Below are positions 10,089 to 17,953 of a DNA stretch of 64,000 nt, in pieces. Source of the DNA: Streptomyces sp. NRRL S-337. GTDB taxonomy: Bacteria > Actinomycetota > Actinomycetes > Streptomycetales > Streptomycetaceae. Below the pieces are notes generated by a model. The model was given only the letters and a program-made list of their open reading frames with translations, was not told the DNA's origin and did not search any database. Each line of letters begins with the position of its first letter. The stretch's first letter is position 1. A program made the position numbers and the translations under genes. Location of the stretch: assembly GCF_000720175.1 (NCBI RefSeq), contig NZ_JOIX01000007.1, positions 1-64,000 on the forward strand, in the 5' to 3' direction.

Positions 10089-11105
10089 CTATGCCGCCAG
10101 TTCCGTCGCGTACGGCGGTTCCGCGCCCGCTCGGGAGCAGGTGATGGCGGCCGCGCGCGCGGCGAAGCGGAGGATGTCCTCCCAGTCCCTGTCGCCGAGG
10201 GCGGCGAGCGCGGCGTACGAGAGCGCGTCATGGGCGTCGAGGCGGTGCAGCAGCGCCGCGTTGACGGTGTCGCCCGCACCGATGGTGTCGACGACGGCGA
10301 CGCGCTCACCGGGAACGGTCAGTTCGCGGCCGTCCCGCGTCAGCACCGTCAGCCCCGCGCCGCCATGGGTGAGCACGATCGCCGCGGGCCCCGCGGCCAG
10401 CCACTCCCGGGCCGCCGCGAGGACAGCCGACCGGCCGCTGTCCGTACCGGCACGGGCCGCCTCCCCGCCCGCATCGGAGCACGGCCCGCCGTCCGCGGCG
10501 GCGTCCCGCCCCGCCAGCCACAGTGCGTCCTCCTCCGACAGCTTCAGCAGGGCGACATGCGGCAGCCAGGAGCGGAAGCGGGCGCGATAGGCGTCCGGGT
10601 CGGGGATCAGGCCCGGACGGACATTGGGGTCGAGGGCGGTGAAGACGCCGCGCGCGGCCTCGCGCCGCAGCAGGGACTCGTAGGCGCTCGCCCCCGGTTC
10701 CAGCACCAGCGAGCAGGTGCCCAGTGAGAGCGCGCGGACCGCGGCGGGCAGCTCCGGCGGCAGGGTGAAGAGCCGGTCGGCGGTGCCGTCGGCGTAGAAG
10801 CCGTAGCCCGCCGAGCCGTCCGGGCTGATGTCCGCCACCGCGAGGGTGGTCGGCTCGGCGCCGCGCTGCACCAGTGAGGTGTCCACCCCGCCGCTGCGCA
10901 GCCCGTTCAGCAGCGCCTCGCCGAAGCTGTCGGTCGAGACCCGGGAGCAGAACGCGGTGGGGGAGCCCAGCCGCCCCAGGGCGACCGCGGTGTTGTACGG
11001 GCCACCGCCGCGCCGCGGCAGCAGTGCGGGCAACTGGCCGTCCAGGGAAGGGCCTTGAGGGCTGGTGACGAGGTCGATGAGCGCCTCGCCGGCGACGACG
11101 ATCAC
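10089..11105 (-). CDS. PfkB-family carbohydrate kinase, probable fructokinase
   Basis: 338 residues from the GTG at 11105 (VIVVAGEALIDLV), which overlaps the lacI stop codon by four bases (GTGA); AGGAAAGGA lies upstream. The ribokinase fold signatures are RRGGGPYNTAVALGRLGS near the N-terminus and the catalytic DTIGAGDTVNAALL near the C-terminus, with the general base Asp of GAGD. About 25 residues (AADGGPCSDAGGEAARAGTD) form an extra loop before the C-terminal half. These kinases phosphorylate fructose or related sugars and nucleosides; fructose is the usual annotation for this subgroup but is not provable here. Coupling to a LacI regulator supports sugar-responsive expression. No transporter accompanies it in the window. 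Confidence 0.82.
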   Translation of the reverse strand: MIVVAGEALIDLVTSPQGPSLDGQLPALLPRRGGGPYNTAVALGRLGSPTAFCSRVSTDSFGEALLNGLRSGGVDTSLVQRGAEPTTLAVADISPDGSAGYGFYADGTADRLFTLPPELPAAVRALSLGTCSLVLEPGASAYESLLRREAARGVFTALDPNVRPGLIPDPDAYRARFRSWLPHVALLKLSEEDALWLAGRDAAADGGPCSDAGGEAARAGTDSGRSAVLAAAREWLAAGPAAIVLTHGGAGLTVLTRDGRELTVPGERVAVVDTIGAGDTVNAALLHRLDAHDALSYAALAALGDRDWEDILRFAARAAAITCSRAGAEPPYATELAA

Positions 11106-12250
11106 GGGCTGGGGTTCCTTTCCTGGGCGGCCTGGGCAGCGGCCGGAACGGCCGGGGGAGCGGCCTGTGCGGCTCGGTGAGCAGCCTCTTCGGCCTGGTG
11201 AGCGGCCTGTGCGGCCGGGGGAGCGGCCGGGCCGGGTGCGGTCGCCGGGCCGGTTTCGGGGCAGCCGCACGACGTACGGTGCACGAAGGTGCAGGGCAGA
11301 CGGACGGTGCGCGGCGGCCGGCCGGGCTCCGCCAGCCGCTCCAGCAGCAGCCGGACCGCGGTGGCCCCGATCTCCCTGCTGGGCTGGGCGATCGCGGTCA
11401 GCCGGGGGCTGAAGAGGTCGGCCCAGGAGAAGTCGTCGAAGCAGGCCAGCGCGATGTCACGGGGGACGTCGCGGCCCAGGTCACGCAGCGCACGGAGGGC
11501 GCCGATGGTCATCGCGTTGTTGGCGGTGATCAGCGCGGTGGGCGGTTCGGGCGCGGCGAGCAGATGCCGGGTGGCGTCCTCGGCGCCCTCCGCCTCGGAA
11601 TTGCCGCCGGCCAGGAGTTCGGGCGCGAAGGGGAGGCCGCGCGAGCGCAGGCCCGCGCGGTAGCCCTGGACGCGCTCGGTGGTCGTGCTCAGCCCCGGCA
11701 GCCCGGCCACCAGGCCGATCCGGGTGTGCCCCGCGTCGGCGAGGTGCTCGACGAGCTGCCGCACCGGGCCGGTGCTCTCCGCGCACACCTGGTCGTGTTC
11801 CTCGCCGACCAGCCGGTCCAGGAAGACGGTGGGCACCTCGCGCCGGGCCAGATAGGCGGCCATCTCGGCGGGCTCCGCGGACGGCGCGACGATCATGCCG
11901 TCCACCCGGCGTTCGTGCAGCAGCTGGACGACCTTGCGCTCGTGTTGCGGATCGTCGTGCGGATCGGCGATCAGCAGGCTGTAGCCGGCCCGCAGCGCAC
12001 CGGCCTCGACGCCTTGGAGGATCTCGGTGAAGTACGGGTTGCTGATCGCCGAGACCGCCAGGCCGATCGACCGGGTGCGGGCGGTCACCAGCGAGCGGGC
12101 CAGGGTGTTGTGGGTGTAGCCGAGCTCCTCGATGGCGCCGAGCACCGCCGCCCGGGTGTCCGGGCGCACCGGCCGGGTCCCGTTCAGCACGTGCGAAACC
12201 GTGGCGACGGAGACCCCCGCCCGCCGCGCCACATCCACCATCGTCGTCAT
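11102..12250 (-). CDS. LacI-family transcriptional regulator
   Basis: 382 residues from the ATG at 12250 (MTTMVDVARRAGVSVATVSHVLNG), a canonical LacI helix-turn-helix at the extreme N-terminus with the hinge helix NTLARSL. The periplasmic-binding-protein-like effector domain follows (IGLAVSAISNPYFTEILQG through YRAGLRSRGL). After the usual end of the family (HRTSCGCP) comes a ~50-residue Ala/Gln/Pro tail encoded by repetitive DNA. It is translationally coupled to the kinase downstream. A perfect 11-bp inverted repeat lies 106 bp upstream and is the obvious autoregulatory operator. The effector is probably the kinase substrate or its phosphate. Confidence 0.9.
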   Translation of the reverse strand: MTTMVDVARRAGVSVATVSHVLNGTRPVRPDTRAAVLGAIEELGYTHNTLARSLVTARTRSIGLAVSAISNPYFTEILQGVEAGALRAGYSLLIADPHDDPQHERKVVQLLHERRVDGMIVAPSAEPAEMAAYLARREVPTVFLDRLVGEEHDQVCAESTGPVRQLVEHLADAGHTRIGLVAGLPGLSTTTERVQGYRAGLRSRGLPFAPELLAGGNSEAEGAEDATRHLLAAPEPPTALITANNAMTIGALRALRDLGRDVPRDIALACFDDFSWADLFSPRLTAIAQPSREIGATAVRLLLERLAEPGRPPRTVRLPCTFVHRTSCGCPETGPATAPGPAAPPAAQAAHQAEEAAHRAAQAAPPAVPAAAQAAQERNPSP

Positions 12251-12610
12251 CCGGCTCTTCCTCCCCGCGGGCACGGCGCCAGGACGGCGCCCACGGCCGC
12301 GCCGTACGGCGACCTCGTCCCGCGAGTGCCCCACATTACGAGCATCACCGCCAAACGTAAACGCTTGCGTAAGCGTTTACGTGCCTGCGGTCGTTCGTAC
12401 AGCAGAGCTGTCGGAGAGCTGCCGGAGGCCAACTGGAGACCAGTCGGAGACCAGCCGAGACCAAGGGACGCAGCTGGCGGAGTCGGAAGAGATCGAACAG
12501 GAGCTGCCGGGAGGCCGTCCGGCCCGGCCGGAAGGGAAGGAAGCCGTGCCGGTATCGTCGGGATCCGTCCTCCTCCGAACCGTGTGAACCGTGTGATCCC
12601 TGGAGCCGTC
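12251..12610. other. Intergenic region lacI/Rieske with short tandem repeats
   Basis: 360 bp without a convincing gene. It holds the LacI operator (12356-12381), three tandem ~11-bp units around GGAGACCAG (12434-12466), and a 9-bp tandem duplication AACCGTGTG (12579-12596) just before the Rieske gene. Confidence 0.6.
12356..12381. promoter_or_regulatory. LacI-type operator
   Basis: Perfect inverted repeat: CGTAAACGCTT, spacer GCGT, AAGCGTTTACG. The AAACG/CGTTT half-sites are typical of LacI-family operators. It precedes the lacI-pfkB pair and could also affect the divergent Rieske gene. Confidence 0.8.
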
Positions 12611-13033
12611 ATGAGCCAGCCCCCCGCCCGCCGGACCGTACTTCGGGGTGCCGCGCTCGCCGGGGCCGCCGGCTTCGGGCTGGCGGCCTGCACGCCCGAC
12701 GGCCCGGACGACTCGGCGATCCCCGACAAGCCCGTGGAGCTGGGGCCCGCCGCCGACGTCCCGGTCGGCGGCGCCAAGCTCTACCGCGAGGACCGGCTCG
12801 TCGTCTCCCAGCCCGCCAAGGGCACCTACAAGTGCTTCAGCGCCAAGTGCACCCACGCCGGCTGCATCCTGTCCGACGTCGAGAAGAAGGAGGGCAGCTG
12901 CCCCTGCCACGGCAGCCGCTTCGACGTCACCACCGGCAAGGTCGTCCAGGGCCCGGCGTCCGAGCCGCTGCCCGAGGTACCGGTCAGGGCCGAGCACGGC
13001 AAGCTGATCGCGGGCCCGAGCACGGCAAGCTGA
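12611..13033 (+). CDS. Rieske [2Fe-2S] lipoprotein with Tat signal
   Basis: 140 residues. N-terminal RR (ARRTVLRGAALAG) and a lipobox LAAC with Cys27 indicate Tat export and lipid anchoring on the outer membrane face. The cluster motif is complete: CTHAGC (C80, H82, C85) and CPCHGS (C97, C99, H100), so C80/H82/C97/H100 would bind the cluster and C85-C99 form the disulfide. Stand-alone proteins of this kind are widespread in Streptomyces and presumed electron carriers; the partner is unknown. The last codons are created by a 17-bp direct duplication, so the C-terminus has been altered recently. It is convergent with the XRE regulator, 33 bp away, with no hairpin between. Confidence 0.88.
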   Translation: MSQPPARRTVLRGAALAGAAGFGLAACTPDGPDDSAIPDKPVELGPAADVPVGGAKLYREDRLVVSQPAKGTYKCFSAKCTHAGCILSDVEKKEGSCPCHGSRFDVTTGKVVQGPASEPLPEVPVRAEHGKLIAGPSTAS

Positions 13034-13066
13034 CGCCGACCATCCCGGCCCCGCCCGATGCTGCCT

Positions 13067-14005
13067 TTATCCCCAATCCCACCCGATCCCCAGTATTCCG
13101 GGCCGTACCCCCTGCTCGACGAGGTGGACGGCGTGGTGCCGGCCGCTGAGCGTCAGCTCCTGCTGGGCGCTGCGCGGGGCGCCCGCCGAGGCCTGGGCGA
13201 AGCGGCGGCAGCGCACCGGCAGCGCCGCCTCGTCGAACCGCACCTGCAGCACGTACTGGCAGCCGGCGAAACTGAAACCGCGCAGGTACTCGCTGCTGGG
13301 ACCGCCGCTGCCGTCTTCGAAGACGTAGCCGAAGACATGGGTGTCACCGGCCCGCAGCCGGGTGTCGAAGAGCAGCTCGGCGACCACCACACCGGCCTCG
13401 GCGTGCCCGCGCACCCGGCCCAGCCGGCAGTTCTCCCCGGCGTGCACCCGCACCCGGGCGGGCTCGCAGCCCGCCTCGCCGCGGTGGATGGCGACATAGC
13501 GGTCCACGCCGTCCCGGTGGGCCCGGACCACCTGGTGGGACTCCCGCTCGACCAGCTGGCGCTGCGGCCCGATGCGGACCCGTTCGTGGTGGCCGACGGT
13601 GTGCAGCCCGCCGTCCGCGGGCGTCTCCAGCTCGGCGAACAGCCGCTGCAGCGCGTCGGCGGGCGCCACCAGCGAGCGGTACGTGCGGGCCGCCGGCCGC
13701 TCGGTCTCCCGGTGGCCACCGCCCTCCGGCACCAGCAGCCGGTGCAGGGACTGCGCGGGCAGCTCCAGGACCTCCTCCAGGGCGCGGACCGCTCGCAGCG
13801 ACTCGGGCCGCTGCGGCCGCCGGGCGCCCTGCTGCCAGTAGCTCAGGCTGGTCACCCCGATGGTGATGCCGCGCTGGGCGAGCTTGTGCTGGACCCGGGT
13901 GAGGGCCAGCCCCCGGGCGGTGAGCGCGGAGCGCAGGGCGAGATGGAACGGACCGGTCCGCAGGAGCTGGGCCAGCTCGGCCGACTGGGGAGTGTTCTGT
14001 GCCAT
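13067..14005 (-). CDS. XRE-like helix-turn-helix regulator with C-terminal sensor-like domain
   Basis: 312 residues. The N-terminal ~90 residues contain a lambda-repressor-like helix-turn-helix: LRSALTARGLALTRVQHKL, then ITIGVTSLSYWQQGARRPQRPESL as recognition region, and VRALEEVLELPAQSL. The remaining ~200 residues are not a family I can name; they contain ELLFDTRLRAGDTHVFGYVFEDGSGG and several Cys/His (GAGEN-like and FSFAGCQYVLQVRF), suggestive of a beta-rich ligand domain. It is divergent from a secreted cysteine protease across a 237-bp region with three GTTCAC elements, the first only 23 bp before this start. Autoregulation and control of the protease are inferred from position only. Confidence 0.75.
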   Translation of the reverse strand: MAQNTPQSAELAQLLRTGPFHLALRSALTARGLALTRVQHKLAQRGITIGVTSLSYWQQGARRPQRPESLRAVRALEEVLELPAQSLHRLLVPEGGGHRETERPAARTYRSLVAPADALQRLFAELETPADGGLHTVGHHERVRIGPQRQLVERESHQVVRAHRDGVDRYVAIHRGEAGCEPARVRVHAGENCRLGRVRGHAEAGVVVAELLFDTRLRAGDTHVFGYVFEDGSGGPSSEYLRGFSFAGCQYVLQVRFDEAALPVRCRRFAQASAGAPRSAQQELTLSGRHHAVHLVEQGVRPGILGIGWDWG

Positions 14006-14027
14006 GTCCTCTTCCTCCGGCGCGCGG

Positions 14028-14112
14028 GTGAACGTTCACATCCGGATTGCGCGCCGCGTGCTCTCCATGCCTGTTCACTGCAGTACGCCGGGCACCGGTC
14101 GTTCACATCCGG
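14028..14112. promoter_or_regulatory. Three GTTCAC elements in the XRE/protease divergent region
   Basis: A perfect palindrome GTGAACGTTCAC (14028-14039), a 13-bp direct repeat CGTTCACATCCGG (14033-14045 and 14100-14112), and a third GTTCAC near 14073. Candidate binding sites for the XRE protein. Confidence 0.45.
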
Positions 14113-14155
14113 GCCCGTCCGTCCACACCCCCATGTCATTCCGCATTGAAGCGTG

Positions 14156-14184
14156 TTGACCTGCCTGCGACAACACCCGATGCT
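14156..14184 (+). promoter_or_regulatory. Promoter of the secreted protease gene
   Basis: TTGACC (14156-14161), 17 bp, GATGCT (14179-14184). The predicted start leaves a leader of about 52 nt with GGGAGG at 14231-14236 before the ATG. Confidence 0.5.
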
Positions 14185-14242
14185 CCTTCGCAAGCATCCG
14201 GATGCGCTCCTCTCCCCCTCACCCCCCATCGGGAGGAACGCC

Positions 14243-14890
14243 ATGCCACGTGCACCTCTGTCCCGCCGGAGATGGCTGTCGGCCGCGGCGCTCACCGCCG
14301 CCGTACTGACCGCCTCCTCCACCGCGACCACCGCGGCGGCCACCCCACCCGCCCGTCCGTCGCACCCCGCCGCCACGGCCGCCACCGCGGCCGCCCTCGC
14401 GCGCCCCTTGGCCGCCAACCGCCTCAACATCTCCATGCAGGCCCAGGAGAAGACCAACTGGTGCTGGGCCGGCTCCGGCAACACCATCGCCACCTGGTAC
14501 GGCAGGAACTACAGCCAGAACCAGTTCTGCAACGCCGCGTTCGACCGCCAGCAGGGCACCACCTGCCCCAACAACCAGGCCACCCTGGGTAACGTGCAGA
14601 ACGCCTTCGACTGGATGGGCATCAACTCCGGCTCCTACGTGACCGGATGGCTCCGCTACAGCACCGTCCAGAACGAGATCAACGCCAACCGGCCCATCGA
14701 GACCCGCATCCAGTGGTCCTCCGGCGGCGGCCACATGCACGTCGTCTACGGCTACGACACCGACAACAACTGGATCTACTGGGGCGACCCCTGGCCCTCC
14801 AACTACCGTTACAACTGGGGCGATTTCGACTACTACGTCAACGGCAGCTCCTTCTCCTGGACGCACTCCCTCTACCGGATAGGAGCCTGA
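14243..14890 (+). CDS. Secreted papain-like (C70/AvrRpt2-type) cysteine protease
   Basis: 215 residues from the ATG at 14243, six bases after GGGAGG. The N-terminus is a secretion signal with SRRRW followed by an Ala-rich core, ending near residue 33, then a Pro/Ala stretch. The mature domain shows a papain-like triad: Cys74 in KTNWCWAGSGN, His164 or His166 in GGGHMHVVYGY, and Asp182 in YWGDPWP. Spacing and the NWCWA and GGH...DP motifs match peptidase family C70, which includes the effector AvrRpt2. Two further Cys (96, 108) could form a disulfide. The next gene begins 3 bp downstream. Substrate unknown; exported proteolysis or bacteriolysis are both possible. Confidence 0.78.
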   Translation: MPRAPLSRRRWLSAAALTAAVLTASSTATTAAATPPARPSHPAATAATAAALARPLAANRLNISMQAQEKTNWCWAGSGNTIATWYGRNYSQNQFCNAAFDRQQGTTCPNNQATLGNVQNAFDWMGINSGSYVTGWLRYSTVQNEINANRPIETRIQWSSGGGHMHVVYGYDTDNNWIYWGDPWPSNYRYNWGDFDYYVNGSSFSWTHSLYRIGA

Positions 14891-14893
14891 GGC

Positions 14894-15772
14894 ATGACGC
14901 AGCGCACCGCCGCCCCCACCGTCGTCCGCGCCGTCGCCACCGGAGCGCTGGCCACCGCCCTGATCGGCCTCGCGCCGTACACCGCGGTCGCCGCGCCCGT
15001 CCCCGCGCCGCAGGCACCGGCCCGGGCGAGCCTCACCGCGGCCCACGACGCGGCCACCGCCCCCGCGACCCTGAAGACCCTGGCCCGCTTCTTCGCCGCC
15101 GACCAGAAGCGCGACGGCGCCCGGGCCGTGGCGCCCGGCACCGTACGGCCGCACATCGAGGGCGCCGCCGTCCCGGTCTACGCCCTCTCCCCGGACTTCG
15201 TCCGCGGCACCGCCCACGCCCCCGTCGCCCGCCTGGAGTTCCTCGCCAGCAAGGCCGTCGCGGCCGACGGCCGGACCGCCTCGGTGTGGACCGTGCGGCA
15301 CGGCGCCACCTGGAAGGTCGTCAACATCGCCAGCGGCGACGACGAGACCCGCTACGCCGCGGCCGGCGCCGCCCGGGACGCGGCCGGCACCGTCTTCCAC
15401 GAGCCGCAGATCGACGCCTGGTACCTCCAGCGCGGCGACCGCATCGAGCCGCTGGACGCGGACGCCCGGAAGGCCGTCGGCGCCCACGGCACCACCGTCG
15501 CCGCCTACCGCAAGCGGGTGGCGAAGGCCTACGGCGACAAGCTCCCCGGCTCCGCGTACGACAGGCGGGGCGAGGCCGGCGGCTACGGCCCGAAGGCCGC
15601 GCAGCGGGCCGCGCCCGCCGCGGAACCGGCCGCCGGGCAGCTCGCCCAGGCGTCCGCGGTGGCGGACGGCGACCTCCCGGTGACCGCCGCCACCACCGCG
15701 GCCGGCGCCGCCGCGCTGCTCGCCCTGGGACTGTCCACCGCGACCGCCCTGCGCCGGCGCCGCCGCCGCTGA
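14894..15772 (+). CDS. Secreted, C-terminally membrane-anchored protein cotranslated with the protease
   Basis: 292 residues, family not recognised. A Sec signal ends near AVAA (~34). The central ~200 residues resemble an extracellular domain (LEFLASKAVAADGRTASVWTVRHGATWKVVNIASGDDETRYAAA...IDAWYLQRGDRIEPLDADARKAVG) that would be compatible with a protease-binding or propeptide-like fold, but this is a guess. A Pro/Ala linker is followed by one transmembrane helix (VTAATTAAGAAALLALGLSTATAL) and a six-Arg tail, a stop-transfer anchor without LPxTG. It starts 3 bp after the protease stop, with AGGAG overlapping that gene's end, so the two are coupled. Cell-surface anchoring, inhibition or maturation of the protease are the leading ideas. 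Confidence 0.65.
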   Translation: MTQRTAAPTVVRAVATGALATALIGLAPYTAVAAPVPAPQAPARASLTAAHDAATAPATLKTLARFFAADQKRDGARAVAPGTVRPHIEGAAVPVYALSPDFVRGTAHAPVARLEFLASKAVAADGRTASVWTVRHGATWKVVNIASGDDETRYAAAGAARDAAGTVFHEPQIDAWYLQRGDRIEPLDADARKAVGAHGTTVAAYRKRVAKAYGDKLPGSAYDRRGEAGGYGPKAAQRAAPAAEPAAGQLAQASAVADGDLPVTAATTAAGAAALLALGLSTATALRRRRRR

Positions 15773-15844
15773 CCGGGGCGCCCGGCCGCCTGCCCGCCGC
15801 CCCCATGGCGGGCAGGCACCCCGGCCGCGGTCCGGACGCCGTGA

Positions 15845-15867
15845 TTGTCGGTGGCGGTCAGTAGGGT
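15845..15867 (+). promoter_or_regulatory. RecA-NDp (PafBC-type) DNA-damage promoter of uvrC
   Basis: TTGTCGGTG (15845-15853), 8 bases, TAGGGT (15862-15867): a full match to the mycobacterial RecA-independent damage promoter tTGTCRgtg-N8-TAnnnT. The ATG is 7 bases further, so the mRNA is probably leaderless. Confidence 0.75.
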
Positions 15868-15874
15868 GGGGTTC

Positions 15875-17953
15875 ATGGCAGACCCCAGCAGCTACCGACC
15901 CAAGCCGGGACAGATCCCCGACTCGCCGGGGGTCTACAAATTCCGCGACGAGCACGGCCGGGTCATCTACGTCGGCAAGGCCAAGAGCCTGCGCCAGCGC
16001 CTGGCCAACTACTTCCAGGACCTGGCCGGACTCCACCCGCGCACCCGCACGATGGTCACCACCGCCGCCTCGGTGGAGTGGACCGTCGTCTCCACCGAGG
16101 TCGAGGCGCTCCAGCTCGAATACAGCTGGATCAAGGAGTTCGACCCTCGCTTCAACGTCAAATACCGCGACGACAAGAGCTATCCGTACCTCGCGGTCAC
16201 CCTCAACGAGGACTTCCCCCGCGCCCAGGTCATGCGCGGCGCCAAGAAGAAGGGCGTGCGCTACTTCGGCCCGTACGCCCACGCCTGGGCCATCCGCGAG
16301 ACCGTCGACCTGATGCTGCGGGTCTTCCCCGTCCGCACCTGCTCCGCAGGCGTCTTCAAGCGCTCCGCCCAGATCGGCCGCCCCTGCCTGCTCGGCTACA
16401 TCGGCAAGTGCTCCGCCCCCTGCGTCGGCCGGATCTCCGAAGCGGACCACCGCGAACTCGCCGAGGAGTTCTGCGACTTCATGGCCGGCCGCACCGGCGC
16501 CTACATCCGCCGCCTGGAACGGCAGATGCAGGACGCCGCCGAGGAGATGGAGTACGAACGCGCCGCCCGGCTCCGCGACGACATAGGCGCCCTCAAGCGG
16601 GCCATGGAGAAGAGCGCCGTCGTCCTCGCCGACGCCACCGACGCCGACCTGATCGCCGTCGCCGAGGACGAACTCGAAGCCGCCGTCCAGATCTTCCACG
16701 TCCGTGGCGGCCGGGTCCGCGGCCAGCGCGGCTGGGTCACCGACAAGGTCGAGGCGGTCACCACCGGCGACCTCGTCGAACACGCCCTCCAGCAGCTCTA
16801 CGGCGACGAACAGGGCGACGCCGTGCCCAAGGAAGTACTGGTCCCCGCCCTGCCCGACCCCGTCGAACCGGTCGCCCAGTGGCTCACCCAGCGCCGCGGC
16901 TCCCAGGTCTCCCTGCGCATCCCGCAGCGCGGCGACAAGAAGGACCTGATGGCCACGGTCGGCCGCAACGCCCAGCAGGCCCTCGCCCTGCACAAGACCA
17001 AGCGCGCCTCCGACCTGACCACCCGCTCCCGCGCCCTGGAGGAGATCGCCGAGGCCCTCGGCCTGGACTCGGTCCCGCTGCGCATCGAGTGCTTCGACAT
17101 CTCCCACCTCCAGGGCGAGGACGTGGTCGCCTCCATGGTGGTCTTCGAGGACGGCCTGGCCCGGAAGAGCGAATACCGCCGCTTCCAGATCAAGGGATTC
17201 GCGGGGCAGGACGACGTCCGGTCCATGCACGAGGTCATCGGCCGCCGCTTCCGGCGCTACCTCCAGGAGAAGCAGAAGTCGGGGGAGTGGACCGAGGAGC
17301 CCGGCCGGCCGGACGGCGAAACCCCCGAAGCCCCCGAAGCACCCGAGGTCGCCGCCGGGGACACCGCCCCCGCCACCGACGGGCCGCTCGACGAGGACGG
17401 CCGCCCCAAGCGGTTCGCCTACCCACCCCAGCTCGTCGTCGTCGACGGCGGCGCCCCGCAGGTCGCGGCCGCCCGCCGGGCCATGGACGAGCTCGGCATC
17501 GACGACGTCGCCGTCTGCGGCCTGGCCAAGCGCCTGGAGGAGGTCTGGCTGCCCGGCGAGGACGACCCGGTCGTCCTGCCGCGCAGCAGCGAGGGCCTCT
17601 ACCTCCTCCAGCGCGTCCGCGACGAGGCACACCGCTTCGCGATCACCTACCAGCGCAGCAAGCGGACCAAGCGGCTGAAGGCCTCACCGCTCGACGCCGT
17701 GCCCGGCCTCGGCGACACCCGCCGGCACGCACTGCTCAAGCACTTCGGCTCGTTGAAGAAGCTGCGGGCCGCGACGATCGACGAGATCTGCGCGGTCCCG
17801 GGGGTCGGTCGCAAGACCGCCGAGACGGTCGCCGCGGCGCTGGCCGGAGCGGCACCGACCGCTCCCGCGGTGAACACCGCCACAGGAGAGATCATTGAGG
17901 ATGACGGGGCCCCACCGGCCGCGTTGTCGGCAGAACGGGGGCAGGAACCATGA
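15875..17953 (+). CDS. uvrC: Excinuclease ABC subunit C
   Basis: 692 residues from the ATG at 15875 ([23 protein letters not shown]). The N-terminal GIY-YIG nuclease domain is clear ([25 protein letters not shown]), followed by the Cys-rich segment CSAG...[15 protein letters not shown], the UVR motif ([19 protein letters not shown]), the RNase H-like nuclease domain ([32 protein letters not shown]) and the C-terminal tandem HhH ([32 protein letters not shown]). UvrC makes both incisions in nucleotide excision repair. An acidic, Pro/Glu-rich insertion (~478-515) is a Streptomyces feature. The stop overlaps rapZ (ATGA), and a damage-type promoter precedes the gene. Confidence 0.97.
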   Translation: MADPSSYRPKPGQIPDSPGVYKFRDEHGRVIYVGKAKSLRQRLANYFQDLAGLHPRTRTMVTTAASVEWTVVSTEVEALQLEYSWIKEFDPRFNVKYRDDKSYPYLAVTLNEDFPRAQVMRGAKKKGVRYFGPYAHAWAIRETVDLMLRVFPVRTCSAGVFKRSAQIGRPCLLGYIGKCSAPCVGRISEADHRELAEEFCDFMAGRTGAYIRRLERQMQDAAEEMEYERAARLRDDIGALKRAMEKSAVVLADATDADLIAVAEDELEAAVQIFHVRGGRVRGQRGWVTDKVEAVTTGDLVEHALQQLYGDEQGDAVPKEVLVPALPDPVEPVAQWLTQRRGSQVSLRIPQRGDKKDLMATVGRNAQQALALHKTKRASDLTTRSRALEEIAEALGLDSVPLRIECFDISHLQGEDVVASMVVFEDGLARKSEYRRFQIKGFAGQDDVRSMHEVIGRRFRRYLQEKQKSGEWTEEPGRPDGETPEAPEAPEVAAGDTAPATDGPLDEDGRPKRFAYPPQLVVVDGGAPQVAAARRAMDELGIDDVAVCGLAKRLEEVWLPGEDDPVVLPRSSEGLYLLQRVRDEAHRFAITYQRSKRTKRLKASPLDAVPGLGDTRRHALLKHFGSLKKLRAATIDEICAVPGVGRKTAETVAAALAGAAPTAPAVNTATGEIIEDDGAPPAALSAERGQEP

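Noticed and set aside
11110..11250. Arg/Pro/Gly repeat stretch as the N-terminus of the kinase
   Set aside because: The GTG at 11105 has a good ribosome-binding site and conserved VIVVAGEALIDLV start; the upstream codons are the shadow of the LacI tail.
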